DNA from: Natrinema caseinilyticum
Lineage (GTDB): Archaea; Halobacteriota; Halobacteria; Halobacteriales; Natrialbaceae
NCBI RefSeq assembly: GCF_024227435.1
Contig: NZ_CP100445.1
Span: forward strand, 2,043,369-2,107,368
Length of the DNA: 64,000 bases
Reading direction: 5' to 3'
Within the stretch, counting starts at the first letter, position 1; each line of letters opens with the position of its first letter. A program made the translations under genes and the position numbers. This document shows positions 51,806-60,479 of the stretch, piece by piece. A model generated the notes under the pieces. That model saw only the letters and a program-made list of their open reading frames with translations. It was not told where the DNA came from and made no database searches.

Positions 51806-54114
51806 GTACGGAGTCGTCCAGCCACGCGGGCGGTCGAACGGTTTCGGTCGAGACCGACGGGCCGCTCGGCGCCGACGCGATGCGCCGGCTCGCACTCGGC
51901 TGCGTGCTGATCCTGACGGCCTCGTACGTGAGCGTGCTCTACGACGTCACGCACGTCGTCGGTGGGACGCGGTCGCTGCTCTCGGTCGTCGGACTGATGC
52001 TCCTCGCGGCGACCGTCTGTGCCCGCACGATCCGCCCGCGGACGGCCGCCGTGCTCGCGCTGTCGGTGGCCGGGTTCGGATTCGCCTACTATCTCACGGC
52101 GGCCGGCGTCGAACTCGGTGTCGTCTTCAACTCGACCGACGCCATCGTCTCCGATACCGTGGCGCTCGCGACCGGCCTCCCGCTGCTCCGGATGGTTCAA
52201 GCCGGCATCTGGACGCTCGGATTCGCGCCCGCACCGGTCTTTCTCTCGTGGTATTTCGCCCTCCGGAGCCACTACGGCCCGAGCGTCGTTCTCGGCGGGG
52301 TCGCACTCGGATTTCTGGTCTTGACAGGCGACGCCGGGACGGTCGTCACACTGATCGGGACCCTCGCCGCGATCGGCGCCGTGGCGTTGGGCGAACTCGA
52401 GAAACGGGGAGGTTCGATCGCACAGGCGGACCTGCTGACCGTCCTCTTCGCGCTGGCAATCTGCCTCTCGCTTTCCGTGACGGCGGTTCCCGGCGAACCG
52501 GCCGGGCCGACCCACATCGTCCAGGGCGAAGCGGGCACGCTCGAAGCGACGATCGATTCCGCCCCCCAGCGGTCGGGAATCTCCGGTCAGGTCGATCTCT
52601 CGCCGGAAACCCGATTCACCGTCGAATCACCGACGCGATCGTACTGGCGGACGGGCGTATACGATCGATTCGCCGGCGACGAGTGGATCCGAACCGGTCA
52701 GAGCAGCCGGTACAACGGCGGTCAGATCAACGCCCCGCCCGGCGAGTACGAGACGGTCGAGCAGACGGTCACCGTCGAGACGAAACTGGGCATCATCCCC
52801 GTCGCGCCACAGCCGCTTTCGATCAAAGAAGATACCGGACAGCGAACGACCATTTCCAGACACGGCCAACCGCGGCCCGAGACACCGTTTCAAAAGGGCG
52901 ACAGCTTCACCGTCGAGAGCGCAATCGTCGATGCCGGTGCGAGCGAGCTCGCGGCAGCGGGGACGGACTACCCGGACGAGGTCACCGACCACTACCTCCA
53001 GACCCCCGAGGGGACCTCGAGCGAGTTCCGAGAGCGCACCGCGGAGATAACGGCGGGTGCGACCACTCCGTACGAGACCGCGGTCGCGATCGAACGGCAC
53101 CTCGAATCCTCGAAGGAGTACTCGCTCGACGTTTCCCAACCCGCCGGAAACGTTGCGGAGGGATTCTTGCTCGAGATGGACGAGGGCTACTGCGTCTACT
53201 TCGCGACGACGATGACGCAGATGCTCCGCGAGGAAGGGGTCCCGGCCCGGTACGTCACCGGCTACACGAGCGGTCAGCAGATCGACGACGACACGTATCT
53301 GGTCCGCGGGCTCGACGCCCACGCCTGGGTCGAGGTCTACTTCCCCGACCACGGCTGGGTTCGGTTCGACCCGACGCCCGGAGGCAGCCGCGACGAGGTC
53401 CACACCGAGCGTCTCAGGGAGGCCCGGGAGAACGGAAACGAGGACGCCGATACCGAGGAAAGCGAGGACGTCCCGCTCCCGGAACGGCCCGACGAGAATC
53501 CTGACGACACCGACGATTCGGAACCACCGCAGTCACCGCCCGACGAGCGCCCGAACGAATCGCCGTCCGATCCCGCTGCCCCCAACGAAAGCGATCCGCA
53601 GGACCCAGCGGCCGGGTCGAACGACAGCGCATCCGGCCCCGACGGACCGGGCGACACCACCACCACTGTCGGGACCTGGCTCGAGCGATTCGTCACGTTC
53701 ATGCGCGAGACCGGTGCGTTCGGACTGGTGCTGATCGTCGGACTCGCCGCGGGAGTCCGCCGAACTGCCGCGGCGACACGGTTCCGGCGCGAAGTCGGCG
53801 TGTACTGGCACGGGTTCCGGGCCGACCCCGACCGCGACGCCGAACGCGCATTCCGACGGCTCGAGCGGCTGCTTTCCCACCGGTACCGGCCACGTCGCCG
53901 ATCGGAATCCGCACGAGCGTATCTGCGGTCGATTTCGGAATCCGCCGACGCCGACGGTCGCGCGCCGATCGATCCGCGGACCGAACGGGTCTGCGAGTGT
54001 TACGAACGGGCGATCTACGGCGACGGCGTCAGCCGAGCGGACGCAGACGACGCGATTTCGATCGTCGACGACCTGGCTCGAGACCGACTGCCGGTGATCG
54101 GACGCATTCGATGA
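51802..54114 (+). CDS. Membrane transglutaminase-like protein (TgpA type)
   Basis: A 770-aa protein. The N-terminal half has several helices (LALGCVLILTASYVSVLYDV onward, up to about residue 230), then an extracellular part. The transglutaminase core has Cys in MDEGYCVYFATTMTQML (about residue 465), His in GLDAHAWVEVYF (about 505) and Asp in RFDPTPGGS (about 521). An acidic Pro/Asp/Glu-rich linker of about 80 residues and one final helix (FGLVLIVGLAAGV) precede a cytoplasmic DUF4129-like tail. It ends the MoxR-DUF58 operon. Confidence 0.92.
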   Translation: MSTESSSHAGGRTVSVETDGPLGADAMRRLALGCVLILTASYVSVLYDVTHVVGGTRSLLSVVGLMLLAATVCARTIRPRTAAVLALSVAGFGFAYYLTAAGVELGVVFNSTDAIVSDTVALATGLPLLRMVQAGIWTLGFAPAPVFLSWYFALRSHYGPSVVLGGVALGFLVLTGDAGTVVTLIGTLAAIGAVALGELEKRGGSIAQADLLTVLFALAICLSLSVTAVPGEPAGPTHIVQGEAGTLEATIDSAPQRSGISGQVDLSPETRFTVESPTRSYWRTGVYDRFAGDEWIRTGQSSRYNGGQINAPPGEYETVEQTVTVETKLGIIPVAPQPLSIKEDTGQRTTISRHGQPRPETPFQKGDSFTVESAIVDAGASELAAAGTDYPDEVTDHYLQTPEGTSSEFRERTAEITAGATTPYETAVAIERHLESSKEYSLDVSQPAGNVAEGFLLEMDEGYCVYFATTMTQMLREEGVPARYVTGYTSGQQIDDDTYLVRGLDAHAWVEVYFPDHGWVRFDPTPGGSRDEVHTERLREARENGNEDADTEESEDVPLPERPDENPDDTDDSEPPQSPPDERPNESPSDPAAPNESDPQDPAAGSNDSASGPDGPGDTTTTVGTWLERFVTFMRETGAFGLVLIVGLAAGVRRTAAATRFRREVGVYWHGFRADPDRDAERAFRRLERLLSHRYRPRRRSESARAYLRSISESADADGRAPIDPRTERVCECYERAIYGDGVSRADADDAISIVDDLARDRLPVIGRIR

Positions 54115-54428
54115 GCGAACACTGACGATCGGGTGCAGCGAGCCAGCGGCCGATGCTGATGACCGTCGATTGCGGCCGGCCACGGGTCGCGACTGGCCGG
54201 TCCCCGATCCGGGGAGACGGACCCGTGACTCCGCTCCCGGCCGGACCGTGCGCCGATCCGCGACTCGGATACCGACCCGCGACCGCCCACCGTCGGACGC
54301 ACGACGGGAGAGACACCCTCCCCCTGGGCATCCGTCCGCGGGGCGATCAGGTTCCGTACTTCTATGCACCGAAAATTCCCCTGAACACTCAAAAAGAACC
54401 AGGCGAGGGCATGCGGGTCCCGATAGTG
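54115..54428 (+). other. Intergenic stretch before aIF1
   Basis: About 310 bp with no persuasive frame. The terminal part is AT-enriched and includes the aIF1 promoter region. No hairpin of note. Confidence 0.4.
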
Positions 54429-54436
54429 TTTAATAT
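54429..54436 (+). promoter_or_regulatory. TATA box of the aIF1 gene
   Basis: TTTAATAT, 25-32 nt upstream of the ATG at 54461; leaderless mRNA predicted. Confidence 0.55.
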
Positions 54437-54460
54437 GCCCGTTTCATAGCTACGAACGTA

Positions 54461-54754
54461 ATGTCGGAAGTCTGCTCGACGTGCGGGCTGCCCCAGGAAC
54501 TCTGCGTCTGCGAGGACGTGGCCAAGGGCCAACAGCAACTCAACATCCGCATTGACGAGCGCAGATACGGGAAAGAGGTAACGATCGTCGAAGGATTCGA
54601 TCCGAAGGACGTCGATCTGGACAGTCTCTCGTCGGATCTCAAGTCCAAGTTCGCCTGTGGGGGGACCGTCGAAGACGACCACATCGAACTTCAGGGCAAT
54701 CACACCGGCCGCATCGAGGACTTCCTTCGGGATCGCGGCTTCAACGTCGCGTAA
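54461..54754 (+). CDS. Translation initiation factor aIF1 (SUI1 family)
   Basis: A 97-aa start-codon selection factor. A short zinc-binding N-terminus, [17 protein letters not shown], precedes the SUI1 fold: [37 protein letters not shown] and [20 protein letters not shown]. Length and domain order are those of archaeal aIF1. A housekeeping gene. Confidence 0.95.
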   Translation: MSEVCSTCGLPQELCVCEDVAKGQQQLNIRIDERRYGKEVTIVEGFDPKDVDLDSLSSDLKSKFACGGTVEDDHIELQGNHTGRIEDFLRDRGFNVA

Positions 54755-54909
54755 ATGCCCGCGATGCTCTGAGACGACTTCCGAACCCACGGACGTCGCC
54801 GGGGTCACGCCCGGTGGAATCGCGTTTCTGCATTATCCCGTCGCCGATGGTCGACCGTCGGCGACCGGGGAATTACGATCCTCGAGTCCGTAGACCGATG
54901 TGAACTCAA

Positions 54910-55641
54910 ATGGCGTCGTTTCTCGTCGTATTCGGAACCGATACCGGTCAGACGGCAGCCGTCGCCGAGTCCATCGGGTCCGTGATCGCTGACCGGGGCC
55001 ACGACGTAACGGCGAGACGGGTCGAAACCGTCTCGGAGTCGGCGGTCGGCGATTTCGATGCCGTTCTCGTCGGCTCGCCGGTCATCAACCGGGCACACCT
55101 GCCGGAGGTCGTCGCCTTCGTCGAACGGAACCGCGAGGCGCTGGCGGCGCGACCGACCGCGTTCTTCCAGTTGTCGTTCGCCGCCGCGATTCCGCGTCGC
55201 TGGGCTCGAGAGGGGGCGGCCGACTGGGTGGACGCGCTCGTCGACCGAACGGGCTGGCAACCCGATCGAATCGGGTCCTTCGCCGGCGCTGTCAAATACA
55301 CGCAGTACGGCCCAGCCACACGGTTGTTTTTCAAACTGTTCGCTGCGCTGACGACCGGCGATACGGACACCGCTCGCGATTACGAGTACACGAACTGGGA
55401 CGATGTCGAGGCGTTTGCGGCCGACTTCGCCGGGTTCGTCGAGCGCCAGGACGCCCGAGGCGGGCCCCAGAGTATCGGCCCCGAGTTCACGCGCGCCGTC
55501 ACCGGACTCGGATTCCTACTGGGCGTTTCGAGCCTCGTTTACTGGCTGGTCGTCCGTCGTCGGCAGACCGACGACGGCGATCGTCGCGGCGTCCCCGCTC
55601 GAGCGGACGAGGAACCGAGTGAGAGAGTCGACCGCCGATAG
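54910..55641 (+). CDS. Flavodoxin-domain protein with a C-terminal membrane helix
   Basis: A 243-aa FMN protein. FLVVFGTDTGQTAAVAESIG is the FMN phosphate loop. DAVLVGSPVINRAHLPEVV, FFQLSFAAAIPRRWA and FAGAVKYTQYGPATRLFF resemble HemG-type protoporphyrinogen oxidase/menaquinone-dependent members. A helix near the end (GLGFLLGVSSLVYWLVV, about residue 200) anchors it, with an acidic tail. HemG function is not proven. GAATTACGA about 27 nt upstream fits a leaderless start. Confidence 0.85.
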   Translation: MASFLVVFGTDTGQTAAVAESIGSVIADRGHDVTARRVETVSESAVGDFDAVLVGSPVINRAHLPEVVAFVERNREALAARPTAFFQLSFAAAIPRRWAREGAADWVDALVDRTGWQPDRIGSFAGAVKYTQYGPATRLFFKLFAALTTGDTDTARDYEYTNWDDVEAFAADFAGFVERQDARGGPQSIGPEFTRAVTGLGFLLGVSSLVYWLVVRRRQTDDGDRRGVPARADEEPSERVDRR

Positions 55642-55652
55642 CGCGGCGGTTC

Positions 55653-56018
55653 TCAAAAGGGCGATTCGGGATCGTCCGTCGGCGCTGTCGATTCCTCCTC
55701 GCGAACGAGACCGAACTTCATGCCGTACTTCTCGAGGCCGCCATCCATGCTCTCGACGTGGGCGTCCGCCGTCCCCTCGTAGGACCCGATGAGCTGTGCG
55801 GCCTGAACGCTGGCTTTGCCGTGGGGACAGACGGTAACGATGCGGTCGGCGTCCTCGAGTTCCTCGACGCGACCCGTGAGTTCGTGGAAGGGGATGTTCT
55901 CGCTGCCGGGGATGTGACTGTGTTCGAAGGCCCGCTCGTCGCGGATATCGACGATGCGAACGTCGGCGTCGTCCTCGAGAAGTTCCTTGACCTCGTCGGT
56001 GGAGATTTCGCCGTCCAT
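55653..56018 (-). CDS. Rhodanese-like domain protein
   Basis: A 121-aa single rhodanese domain. ISTDEVKELLEDDADVRIVD and IRDERAFEHSHIPGSENIPF open it. The catalytic-loop Cys is in RIVTVCPHGKASVQAAQLI, and the last structural piece is ESMDGGLEKYG. The Cys is present, so sulfurtransferase activity is plausible. It is convergent with the flavodoxin-domain gene (11 bp apart). Confidence 0.92.
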   Translation of the reverse strand: MDGEISTDEVKELLEDDADVRIVDIRDERAFEHSHIPGSENIPFHELTGRVEELEDADRIVTVCPHGKASVQAAQLIGSYEGTADAHVESMDGGLEKYGMKFGLVREEESTAPTDDPESPF

Positions 56019-56204
56019 TACCGGCGCGTTGGGCCGCAGGCCGAATAAGGGTGCGGGTCCGAAGACGGTCAGATACCGGCGGGCCGGTGGAATCGATCCG
56101 CTTGCGACGGGCCGTCCGGCGCAGTCTGCCCGTGTCGCACCGCCGCCGTTCATCCGAGTCGACAGTCTCTCACTCGAGAGACGACGAGGTGAGACGCGAC
56201 GACG

Positions 56205-56792
56205 TTACAGAAAGCCGTCCGCGTCGGCCAGCAACAGCGCCGACAGGGTCGAGTCGTTCGCCGGCGGCTCGCGGGCGCGGTCGAGCGCCTCGTCGACCGG
56301 CACCGTCGTCACCTCGAGGAACTCGTTGGTGTCCAGTTCGCGCTCGCCCGGTTCGAGTCCGTCGGCGTAGACGACGCCCCGGTCGTGTCGCAACACGCCC
56401 GTCGCGACCGCGTACTCCTGAAGCAGTGCGGCACTCGTCGGGCGAAACCCGGTCTCCTCCTCGAGTTCGCGAGTCGCCGCTTCCGTGTAGGACTCGCCGT
56501 CCTCGACGATCCCCGCGGGCAACTCGAGGTGCGTCTCGCGGATCGTGGGCCGGTACTGTTCGACGAACAGGAGCCGGTCGCCGTCACCGCTCGCGTCACC
56601 CCCGCCGTCCGTATTCGCGAGGACGTCCCCGTCGATCCGCGCGACGACGACGACCGCCGGCGGCAACTCCGCCCAGTAGTATCGCTTCTCGCTCCCGTCC
56701 GGCTGCTCGAGGCGGTCGTAGCCGCCGTCGTACCAGCCCGTTTCGTACTCGGTTCGCTCCTCGAGAAGTTCCCACTCGTCGGGCGCTGTCAT
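56205..56792 (-). CDS. Nudix hydrolase (ADP-ribose pyrophosphatase-like)
   Basis: A 195-aa protein. RLLFVEQYRPTIRETHLELP precedes the Nudix box GIVEDGESYTEAATRELEEE with TGF following. The YRP-x-I/V-RE layout is typical of ADP-ribose or NDP-sugar pyrophosphatases. A Gly/Asp insertion near residue 62 is low complexity. ATG at 56792 is chosen over the longer frame. Confidence 0.92.
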   Translation of the reverse strand: MTAPDEWELLEERTEYETGWYDGGYDRLEQPDGSEKRYYWAELPPAVVVVARIDGDVLANTDGGGDASGDGDRLLFVEQYRPTIRETHLELPAGIVEDGESYTEAATRELEEETGFRPTSAALLQEYAVATGVLRHDRGVVYADGLEPGERELDTNEFLEVTTVPVDEALDRAREPPANDSTLSALLLADADGFL

Positions 56793-56957
56793 CGCGTCAA
56801 AGTGGGTGCTCGAGGAGATAATAGCTGGTGATCGTGGGCGCGATCGCTGCACTCCGACGTCACCGGCCGTTCCCGACCGGATCCGTTACCTCGAGCCACT
56901 CGAGGTCTTCGCCGACGCGTCGGAGCCCAGTATCGTGAGCCTCTCGAGACGGAATCG

Positions 56958-57230
56958 TTAGTCGTCGGGAAGATCCGACGTCCAATCGGCTTTCAGGCCT
57001 TCCGGAGCATCCGTCGATGCGTCCGCGACCTTCGCCGCTTCGGTAATACTGCCCCGCATCGACCGAACGAACTCTTGGCGAGAGATTCGGGGACGAACGA
57101 CGACCGATCCGTTTTCCACGGTCACACGGACGCGTTGTCCCGTTTCGAGATTCGATCGGTTTCTGATGTGTTTCGGTATCGTGATTCGGTCTCTTTCATC
57201 GAGGCGCCGATCATCGTCGTCAGTATTCAT
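56958..57230 (-). CDS. AbrB/MazE/SpoVT-fold transcription factor
   Basis: A 90-aa protein with the swapped-hairpin AbrB pattern RRLDERDRITIPKHIRNRSN, then LETGQRVRVTVENGSVVVRP. The C-terminus (about 40 residues) is a helix and an acidic tail. ATG at 57230 is preferred to the GTG at 57239. It could be an antitoxin, but no toxin gene lies beside it; a stand-alone regulator is likelier. Confidence 0.85.
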   Translation of the reverse strand: MNTDDDDRRLDERDRITIPKHIRNRSNLETGQRVRVTVENGSVVVRPRISRQEFVRSMRGSITEAAKVADASTDAPEGLKADWTSDLPDD

Positions 57231-57268
57231 GGGCCTCACTACAGCGGGAACAGAAAAAGGCGGTTCGC

Positions 57269-57679
57269 CTACACGATTTCCCGATACAGCCTCCCGAACG
57301 CCTGCCGACGAAGCGTCGCGACCGCCGCATCCTCCTCGTCCTGGAACGTCGCCGCGACCGCATTACCGTCGGGGCCCGCGTGCCAGACGACGTGGTCGAC
57401 GCTCTCGTGGCCGACCGTCGTCACCTCGCCGTCGGCGGACTCGCGCCACTCCTCGAACTCCTCGCGGCTTCCGACGGTAACCTCGAGCATACTCGCGAAG
57501 AGGGCGTCTCGGGCGGTTTCGACGACGTCGCTCGTGACTCGGTCGTCGTACTCGTCGCGGTCGAATGCCATCGCCTTCGCGACCTCGCGGACGACCGTCT
57601 GGGCCGCGGAACCGGCCGCTTCGTAGCGTTCGCGGGCCGCTTCGATCGACGCCGGTGAGAACGTCCCAACCGTATGCAT
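57269..57679 (-). CDS. DUF5809-like protein
   Basis: A 136-aa acidic, alpha-beta protein. TFSPASIEAARERYEAAGSA, AQTVVREVAKAMAFDRDEYD and GHESVDHVVWHAGPDGNAVA are distinctive of the haloarchaeal DUF5809 family. Function is unknown. It lies 25 bp after the DUF5810-like gene on the same strand, the usual pairing. Confidence 0.8.
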   Translation of the reverse strand: MHTVGTFSPASIEAARERYEAAGSAAQTVVREVAKAMAFDRDEYDDRVTSDVVETARDALFASMLEVTVGSREEFEEWRESADGEVTTVGHESVDHVVWHAGPDGNAVAATFQDEEDAAVATLRRQAFGRLYREIV

Positions 57680-57704
57680 ACGCAAACAGTGGGCGGTCCG
57701 GCAG

Positions 57705-58145
57705 TTACGCGTTTTCGTTCTCGTCGGCGGCGCCACCCTCGGTTTCGGCGTTCGACGTCGATTCGTCGCTCGCGTCGCTCTCGGTCGAGGGGTGCATCTG
57801 CCGAGTCATCTCGGCGGCCTCCCGCAATACGGTCTCGGTCTCCGTCGTCATCGATCCGCGACCGGGGCTGCGGCTCTGACGAGCGAGTCCCTCCTCGAGC
57901 GATCCGGGCCGGCCGGGTTCGTGGCCGTGGTCGTGCCCCTCGAACGCCGGCGTGTCGATTTCCGTCGCGTGCGAACTGACGATCTCGCCGAGTTCCGCCG
58001 GGCCGCAGTCGCCCCAGTGGGGCGCGTACTCGTCGAGCCACGCGCGGTGATCCTCGCGACCGAGCGAGGCGGTGATCGCCAGGTGGTTCGCGAGGTGAGC
58101 GGCGTCGGCCTCTTCGGCGTCACAGACCGGACAGGCGTATCCCAT
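57705..58145 (-). CDS. DUF5810-like protein with an N-terminal zinc finger
   Basis: A 146-aa protein. GYACPVCDAEEADAAHLANH has a C2H2-like arrangement with later His and Cys, followed by WLDEYAPHWGDCGPAELGE. The rest is acidic and Ser/Glu-rich. This is the standard layout of haloarchaeal DUF5810. Unknown role, perhaps acting with the neighbour DUF5809. ATG at 58145 starts the conserved part. Confidence 0.82.
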   Translation of the reverse strand: MGYACPVCDAEEADAAHLANHLAITASLGREDHRAWLDEYAPHWGDCGPAELGEIVSSHATEIDTPAFEGHDHGHEPGRPGSLEEGLARQSRSPGRGSMTTETETVLREAAEMTRQMHPSTESDASDESTSNAETEGGAADENENA

Positions 58146-58203
58146 AGGCCCGTTTACGAACGCGAACGGTAAAACGTCCCGCACCCGAGATTGCAGTCAC
58201 ACG

Positions 58204-58692
58204 TTACGACCGGGCGGATCTGCCGAGTTTCCGAATCATCACGATCGCATCCTCGCCGTCACCGTAGTAGCCCGAAACCCGCCGGAGCGGTTCGAAACCG
58301 AACTCCCGGTAGAGGCCTCGCGCGTCGTCGTTCGAGCGCCGAACCTCGAGTTTCACCGACTCGGCACCGTGGGCCGCGAGGACGCCGAGCGACCGGGAGA
58401 GGAGCGCGGAGCCGACGCCCATCCCGCGCCGGTCGGGATGAACGGCGATGTCCTTTACGTGTCCGAGAGAGCGAGCGATCCCCTGCGTTACGTCGGCGAC
58501 GACGTACCCGGCGATCCGGCCGTTGGTTTCCGCGACGAGAAATCCCGGCTCGCCGAGGAACCGCTCGAAGGCATCGTACGGCCAGGGCTGGGAAAACGAC
58601 TCGTTCTCGATTCGAACGACCGCGAGCAGATCCGCACGCTCCGCGGGTCTGATCGACAGTTCGTCGCGTTCCTCTGGAGCGTGCGTCGTCAC
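58204..58692 (-). CDS. rimI: Ribosomal-protein-alanine N-acetyltransferase-like (RimI)
   Basis: A 162-aa GNAT acetyltransferase. RIENESFSQPWPYDAFERFL is the RimI N-terminal signature. AETNGRIAGYVVADV and HVKDIAVHPDRRGMGVGSAL carry the acetyl-CoA-binding R-x-x-G-x-G loop, then KLEVRRSNDDARGLYREFGF. Members acetylate N-termini of ribosomal or other proteins. Standard size. Confidence 0.92.
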   Translation of the reverse strand: MTTHAPEERDELSIRPAERADLLAVVRIENESFSQPWPYDAFERFLGEPGFLVAETNGRIAGYVVADVTQGIARSLGHVKDIAVHPDRRGMGVGSALLSRSLGVLAAHGAESVKLEVRRSNDDARGLYREFGFEPLRRVSGYYGDGEDAIVMIRKLGRSARS

Positions 58693-58793
58693 ACGTACGG
58701 ATACCGCACCGAGCAGTAAAAGCGGTACGCGTCTCGCGTCCCGTCGCGCGTGAGACGAACGGAGTCGGAAACGGTACCACGGGGCGGCGGCAT

Positions 58794-58913
58794 CTACTCG
58801 TCGGCGTCGCGCCCGTCGTCCGCCTCGTCGTCGATGTCGGTCGTCGGCTGCTCGTCTTCCGTGCCGCCGTACTGGGTCCGTTCGTCTTCGTCCTGATCGC
58901 GGTCCTCCGTCAT
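58794..58913 (-). CDS. 39-residue highly acidic protein downstream of the ferritin-like gene
   Basis: ATG at 58913, stop TAG at 58794. The translation begins MTEDRDQDEDERTQYGGTED and continues with more Asp and Glu; nearly half of the residues are acidic. It begins 5 bp after the DUF892 gene stop, in the same direction, so it is very likely in one operon. Too short for routine gene calling. It may be a disordered binding or stress peptide. Confidence 0.55.
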   Translation of the reverse strand: MTEDRDQDEDERTQYGGTEDEQPTTDIDDEADDGRDADE

Positions 58914-58918
58914 GCGAA

Positions 58919-59413
58919 TCACTCCGCCGGAATCGCGTCGACCTCGAACGTTTCGGTCAACTCTTTCAGTTCGTCGAGGGCCGATTGCTCCTCCCGGAGG
59001 TTTTCCTCGAGGAGATCGGCCGCGTCGTCCATCCCGAGGTGGTCGGCGAGGGGAATCAGGTTCCCGTATGCGGCGATCTCGTAGTGTTCGGTCTTCTCGG
59101 CGGCCGCCATGTTGTGGTAGTCCATCACGTCCTGAGCCGGCTCCATCGAGGTGAACTCCTCGTACTCCTCGAGCAGGCCCTCGACGCCCTCACATTCCTC
59201 TTTCTCGGGTGGTTCTCCGAACTCGTCGAAGACCTCCTCGAGGCGATCGATCTGGTCCTGGGTCTCCTCGCGGTGCTCGGCAAACGCACGGGAAATCTCC
59301 TCGCGTTCGGTGTTGGTCTCGAGGTGTTCGAGCGCATCGAGTAGCTGATGCTCCGCGTGGTAGATGTCCTCGAGGCCGTGTTCGAACAGGTCCTGAATCG
59401 TGTCCATACTCAT
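58919..59413 (-). CDS. DUF892 ferritin-like protein (YciE-type)
   Basis: A 164-aa four-helix-bundle stress protein. TIQDLFEHGLEDIYHAEHQL, EEISRAFAEHREETQDQIDR and DYHNMAAAEKTEHYEIAAYG show the Glu/His metal-ligand pattern of ferritin-like diiron proteins. It starts at ATG 59413 (MSMDT); a second ATG is two codons later. A TATA-like CTTTTTC lies about 30 nt upstream. Co-directional with the acidic mini-gene. Confidence 0.92.
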   Translation of the reverse strand: MSMDTIQDLFEHGLEDIYHAEHQLLDALEHLETNTEREEISRAFAEHREETQDQIDRLEEVFDEFGEPPEKEECEGVEGLLEEYEEFTSMEPAQDVMDYHNMAAAEKTEHYEIAAYGNLIPLADHLGMDDAADLLEENLREEQSALDELKELTETFEVDAIPAE

Positions 59414-60227
59414 GATGTAACCACCCGGTCGTTCACAAGCCGGGAGAAAAAGCCGCGCGCCTGCGACAGCAACGCCAGCGAACGGGCACCGCGTCACCGG
59501 TCGGCGGCGCAGTATACGGGTACGTCAGTTCGATTTTCCAACCTCGTTCGGCCGCGATGCCGTCTCGACCGACGTCGACCCGCCCGAGCGGCGGGTCGAC
59601 TCGACGGACAAGCAGTTCGGGACCGCGGACGGTCCGCACCACCGCCGGAGGATCGGTCGCCGATCGACCCGTATTGATACTCCATCCAATACCGGCTCCA
59701 GCACCCGGTCGATTTCGATAGGTCATTGGTACCACAACACATTGCCCTGAAAGAAGCGCCCTACTTACCGGCCACATTTACCCCTTCATTCACCGCTCCG
59801 CCACGGGGTGCATTCGGGACAGACCCGTGACTGGCGCCTCACCGACGGGTGTCGGGGTTCCGATACCGCTGACGACAACGGACGGCTCCCACTTCCCTCC
59901 GGCACGCGGCGCTTTTGGCCCCCTCTCACCACGAATAGACGTCGCCCAACGGGGCGCGTCGTCCGTTTCGGCGCCCACAGACGCCACTATTCGGCAGAAC
60001 AGAGGGCAACGGTCCGCCGTCCTCGAGCACATCAGACACTGGGTCGGTACAGCCGTACCGCTCACCCCAGTGACGGGCTGTACTCGGTCGTCCGCCCGAC
60101 GAGACCGCTCACGTCGGCCGATATCGATCCGATCCCGGCTGTCCGTGTGACGCTCCTCTCGGCCCCGATCGGATTGGACGGATCCGTCAGAGATAGCGGC
60201 ATAAAACGCCCATAAGACACAGCACGG
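59414..60227 (+). other. About 0.8 kb without a convincing gene
   Basis: Frames of 60-140 codons on both strands are Arg/Ser/Pro-rich shadows. No tRNA fold or long inverted repeat seen. Several runs of AT (for example near 59740-59790) are the only visible structure. Confidence 0.5.
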
Positions 60228-60252
60228 GTATCGCTTGCAGGCGAAGCGATAC
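60228..60252 (+). promoter_or_regulatory. 25-nt inverted repeat next to the TATA box of the 46-aa gene
   Basis: GTATCGCTT and AAGCGATAC are perfectly inverted around GCAGGCG. They abut the TATA-like CTTATCCC at 60252-60259 from upstream, at the position of the BRE element, so this is a candidate operator. Confidence 0.45.
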
Positions 60253-60281
60253 TTATCCCATCAGGGTTCGAACGACTGTCC

Positions 60282-60422
60282 ATGTCTGATGCAGCCGATT
60301 GCAATCCGAAGCCGGTCGAGCAGGAAGCAAGCGAGCGTGACGACACACACCTCGACGATATCGAAGAAGGGGCCGGCTGTACGGAAATCTGGGAGCACCT
60401 CGCAGAGCAGCGCGAGGAATAA
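60282..60422 (+). CDS. 46-residue haloarchaeal protein
   Basis: ATG at 60282, stop TAA at 60420-60422. The translation MSDAADCNPKPVEQEASERD is followed by acidic residues and ends with ACTEIWEHLAEQREE-like text (GCTEIWEHLAEQREE). Two Cys are 30 residues apart. The TATA-like box 27 nt before the ATG gives a leaderless start. No function is known. It sits upstream of the DUF7119-like gene, which has its own promoter. Confidence 0.6.
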   Translation: MSDAADCNPKPVEQEASERDDTHLDDIEEGAGCTEIWEHLAEQREE

Positions 60423-60479
60423 CTCGAGACCGATGTCCCAGTACGGACCTTTTTAACGACGTGCCCCCTACTGAAATTC

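Noticed and set aside
59808-60215. 135-codon plus frame and antisense frames near 60 kb
   Set aside because: Shadow-like composition; no start-promoter signal and no conserved motif.
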